Part shown: positions 5,637 through 7,652 of the stretch, piece after piece
How the letters are laid out: every line of letters starts with the position of its first letter
Numbering within the stretch: position 1 is the first letter of the stretch
Origin: Pseudomonadota bacterium
GTDB lineage: Bacteria; Pseudomonadota; Alphaproteobacteria; Rhizobiales; Rhizobiaceae
Length of the DNA: 7,652 nt
Direction: 5' to 3'
NCBI GenBank assembly: GCA_023419995.1
Contig: JAEZXF010000548.1
Span: forward strand, 1 to 7,652
Notes under the pieces: generated by a model
What the model was told of the DNA's origin: nothing
Seen by the model: only the letters and a program-made list of their open reading frames with translations
Databases searched by the model: none
Made by a program: the position numbers and the translations under genes

Positions 5637-7094
5637 ATGCAGACCAGCTTCTCGCTTGCCCAGCTTGCCGATCCGCACGTCGCGGAGGCGGAGAAGATCC
5701 TGCGCGCCTGCGTCCACTGCGGCTTCTGCACCGCCACCTGCCCGACCTACGTCACGCTCGGCAACGAGCTCGATTCGCCGCGCGGCCGCATCTATCTCAT
5801 CAAGGACATGCTGGAGAGCGACAGGCCGGCCGACGACGAGATCGTCACCCACGTCGACCGCTGCCTGTCGTGCCTGTCCTGCATGACGACGTGTCCCTCG
5901 GGCGTGCACTACATGCACCTCGTCGACCACGCCCGCGCCCATATCCAGAAGACCTACACAAGGCCGTTGCCCGACCGCGCGCTGCGGGCGCTGCTGGCGG
6001 CGATCCTGCCCCATCCCGCCCGCTTCCGCGCCGCTCTGCGGCTGGCGCGGCTCGGCCGGCCGTTCGCGCGGCTGTTCGACGCCGCGCCGTCGCTCAGGCC
6101 GCTCGCCGCCATGCTGCGCCTTGCGCCGCGCCAGCTGCCGAGCGCTTCGTCCATCTCGCAACCGGCCACTCACGCGGCGAAAGGCGCGCGGCGCGGCCGC
6201 GTCGCCATCCTCACCGGCTGTGCCCAGCCGGTGCTCGATCCCGGCATCAACGAGGCGACGGTGTCGCTGCTCACCCGCCTCAGCGTCGAGGTCGTCGTGC
6301 CGGAAGGCGAGGGCTGCTGCGGCGCGCTGGTGCACCACATGGGGCGCGAGGAGGACGGGCTGGCCGCTGCCCGCCGCAACGTCGATGCCTGGACGAGGGC
6401 GGCGGAAAAGGGCGGGCTCGACGCCATCGTCGTCACGGCGTCCGGCTGCGGCACCACGATCAAGGACTACGGCTTCATGCTCAGGCTCGATCCCGCCTAT
6501 GCCGGGAAGGCGGCGAGGGTGTCGGCGCTGGCGAAGGACGTGACCGAGTATCTCGCCGCGCTCGACCTGCCCGAGCCCGCGCTGCGGCCGGGGCTGACCG
6601 TCGCCTACCATTCGGCCTGCTCGCTCCAGCACGGCCAGAAGGTGACGCGACAGCCGAAGGACCTGCTGGCCCGCGCCGGCTTCACGGTGAAGGAGCCGGC
6701 CGAGGCGCATCTGTGCTGCGGTTCCGCCGGCACCTACAACATCCTCCAGGCCGAGATCGCCGCCGGCCTGCGCGACAGGAAGGTCGCCAACATCGAGGCG
6801 CTGGGGGCCGACGTCGTCGCCGCCGGCAATATCGGCTGCATCACGCAGATCGCGTCGGGCGCGGGCCTGCCCGTCGTCCACACGGTGCGGCTGCTCGACT
6901 GGGCCTATGGCGGCGCGCGGCCCGAAGGCGTGCCGCCGCGCGCCGCCTGCCCCCGGAAACCGAAGAGGCGGGGCCGCTGCCGCGGTCCCACCTCGTCGAT
7001 GTCTGTCCGTTCCCCAACGGGCCGGCAGCCGTCCCCGGCCGTGATTCGGCTTTACATTACCACGACGGTGGCTCCCACGGGCACGCGGTCGTAG
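5637..7094 (+). CDS. glcF: Glycolate oxidase iron-sulfur subunit GlcF, with anomalous C-terminal tail
   Basis: Electron-transfer subunit of glycolate oxidase. Two [4Fe-4S] ferredoxin-type clusters are bound by C25-x2-C28-x2-C31-x3-C35-P and C76-x2-C79-x2-C82-x3-C86-P. Two CCG (cysteine-rich) domains follow: C195 with C227-C228-G and C271, and C328 with C360-C361-G and C401. The conserved end HTVRLLDWAYGG falls at about 415-426. GlcF is normally about 405-440 residues; here the frame continues to 485 because no in-frame stop occurs until TAG at 7092-7094. The extra ~55 residues are Arg/Pro/Ser-rich, lose the GC-ended codon bias, cross a terminator-like hairpin (6965-6994) and overlap the 3' end of the convergent gene by 43 bases. 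The tail therefore looks like read-through after loss of the native stop. The ATG follows the previous stop by 7 bases with little Shine-Dalgarno, suggesting coupled translation. Confidence 0.92.
   Translation: MQTSFSLAQLADPHVAEAEKILRACVHCGFCTATCPTYVTLGNELDSPRGRIYLIKDMLESDRPADDEIVTHVDRCLSCLSCMTTCPSGVHYMHLVDHARAHIQKTYTRPLPDRALRALLAAILPHPARFRAALRLARLGRPFARLFDAAPSLRPLAAMLRLAPRQLPSASSISQPATHAAKGARRGRVAILTGCAQPVLDPGINEATVSLLTRLSVEVVVPEGEGCCGALVHHMGREEDGLAAARRNVDAWTRAAEKGGLDAIVVTASGCGTTIKDYGFMLRLDPAYAGKAARVSALAKDVTEYLAALDLPEPALRPGLTVAYHSACSLQHGQKVTRQPKDLLARAGFTVKEPAEAHLCCGSAGTYNILQAEIAAGLRDRKVANIEALGADVVAAGNIGCITQIASGAGLPVVHTVRLLDWAYGGARPEGVPPRAACPRKPKRRGRCRGPTSSMSVRSPTGRQPSPAVIRLYITTTVAPTGTRS
6965..6994. 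terminator. Strong hairpin between convergent genes, terminator-like
   Basis: A 13-position stem, 6965-6977 against 6982-6994, closes on a 4-base loop TGCC. It has 11 Watson-Crick pairs, one G-U pair (6973/6986) and one C-A mismatch (6969/6990). It lies after the conserved part of glcF and before the end of the convergent transpeptidase gene, the usual place for a shared terminator. No T-tract follows on either strand, so it may be a stabilising 3' hairpin or a Rho-assisted terminator. It currently falls inside the extended glcF frame. Confidence 0.5.
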
Positions 7095-7652
7095 AGATCG
7101 GTCACGTCCTCGTTGCGCATGCGGATGCAGCCCGACGACACGGCGCCGCCGATGGTCCAGGGCTGGTTGGTGCCGTGGATGCGGTAGAGCGTCGAGCCGA
7201 GATAGAGCGCGCGCGCGCCCATCGGGTTCTCGATGCCGCCCTTCATGTGCGCGGGCAGGATGCGGCCCTTCTTCCGTTCGCGCTCGATCATCTCCGCCGG
7301 CGGCCGCCAGTCGGGCCATTCCGCCTTGCGCGTCACCTTGTGGGTGCCGGCCCATTCGAAGCCGGGCTTGCCGGTGCCGACGCCGTAGCGCCGCGCCGTG
7401 CCGCCCTGCTCGACGAGGTAGAGCATGTTCTCCCGCGTGTCGATGACGACGGTGCCGGGCTTGTGCGGCCCGTCATAGTCGACGGGCTGCGGCAGGAATT
7501 TGGGGTCGATGCGGGGCACGGCGTTGCGCGGCGCGCTCTGCACCGCGGCCGGGCGCACCGGGGCGGGCGCGCGCGCGCGCAGGCTGGGCTGGGCGGCCAC
7601 CCTCTGCCGCGCGCGCACGGCCGGCGCCGGCGCCACGCGCACGCTGTAGCCG
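7052..7652 (-). CDS. L,D-transpeptidase (YkuD / ErfK-YbiS-YcfS-YnhG family), 5' end outside window
   Basis: Periplasmic cysteine enzyme family that forms 3-3 peptidoglycan crosslinks or attaches proteins to peptidoglycan. The catalytic domain carries IHGTNQPWTIGGAVSSGCIRMRNEDV, with the histidine at codon 7177-7175 and the nucleophilic cysteine at 7129-7127. This fits the family pattern H-x(14-17)-S-x-G-C-x-R/N. Upstream domain features include GTVVIDTRENMLYLVE, YGVGTGKPGFEWAGTHKV and GGIENPMGARALYLG, all typical of YkuD domains. The region before the domain is an Ala/Pro/Arg-rich linker, usual between a signal peptide and the domain. A GTG at 7642 could be a start, but the frame continues open to the edge (codons for G-Y-S before it), no signal peptide is seen, and the true start is probably beyond 7652. 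It ends in TAA at 7052-7054, convergent with glcF. The exact reaction cannot be fixed from this sequence. Confidence 0.92.
   Translation of the reverse strand, partial: GYSVRVAPAPAVRARQRVAAQPSLRARAPAPVRPAAVQSAPRNAVPRIDPKFLPQPVDYDGPHKPGTVVIDTRENMLYLVEQGGTARRYGVGTGKPGFEWAGTHKVTRKAEWPDWRPPAEMIERERKKGRILPAHMKGGIENPMGARALYLGSTLYRIHGTNQPWTIGGAVSSGCIRMRNEDVTDLYDRVPVGATVVVM
7567..7580. repeat. GC dinucleotide run (seven units)
   Basis: Uninterrupted alternating GCGCGC over 14 bases inside the Ala/Arg/Pro linker of the L,D-transpeptidase gene. Such runs are prone to slippage and can adopt Z-DNA. Here the gene frame is intact. Confidence 0.8.

Noticed and set aside
3674..5737. A 687-codon minus-strand frame opposite glcD, glcE and the membrane-protein gene.
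   Set aside because: It has no domain and is rich in Arg/Ala/His/Asp, mirroring codon bias on the other strand. It is a shadow frame.
7127..7135. SSGC in place of the textbook SHGC in the L,D-transpeptidase active site, as a possible loss of function.
   Set aside because: The position before Gly-Cys varies in active YkuD family members; the catalytic Cys and His are both present.
1..7652. Looked for CRISPR arrays, tRNA or rRNA genes, insertion sequences, attachment sites, and toxin-antitoxin or defence genes.
   Set aside because: No repeat arrays, terminal inverted repeats, transposase motifs or tRNA-like folds were seen; the window is ordinary metabolic and housekeeping genes apart from the items listed.

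Overview
The window is about 7.65 kb of high-GC DNA. Coding frames use G or C at most third positions. The gene content and protein sequences look like an alphaproteobacterium, most likely a Hyphomicrobiales (rhizobial) member of the Mesorhizobium/Aminobacter/Phyllobacteriaceae type. That taxonomic call comes from recalled protein similarity and base composition, not from a database search.

Layout, left to right. (1) The 5' half of a histidyl-tRNA synthetase gene (hisS) on the minus strand, cut by the left edge. Its last 60 visible bases are strikingly AT-rich. (2) A 262-base gap (754-1015) with several short perfect dyads, then a possible 45-residue membrane or secreted peptide gene on the plus strand. 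(3) An FMN-dependent L-2-hydroxy-acid (L-lactate type) dehydrogenase gene, lldD-like, on the minus strand. (4) A 128-base divergent control region containing an AT-rich promoter-like element and a perfect hairpin next to a strong ribosome-binding site. (5) A plus-strand operon glcD - glcE - small membrane protein - glcF, encoding the three-subunit glycolate oxidase (flavin, flavin-like and iron-sulfur subunits). (6) A minus-strand L,D-transpeptidase (YkuD domain) gene that runs off the right edge and converges on glcF.

The central theme is oxidation of 2-hydroxy acids at the membrane. LldD would feed electrons from L-lactate (or a related L-2-hydroxy acid) into the quinone pool. GlcDEF would do the same from glycolate, a waste product of phosphoglycolate salvage and a common carbon source from phototrophs. 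The divergent lldD/glcD arrangement suggests shared control, but no regulator gene is present in the window. The flanking hisS and L,D-transpeptidase genes are housekeeping or cell-wall genes and appear unrelated.

I do not see a clearly new biological system here. The observations most worth a second look are: the glcF reading frame, which runs about 55 codons past the expected end of the family, through a terminator-like hairpin and into the convergent gene; the small membrane protein placed between glcE and glcF; the hairpin beside the glcD ribosome-binding site; the dyad cluster before the tiny ORF; and the abrupt composition change in hisS at the left edge.
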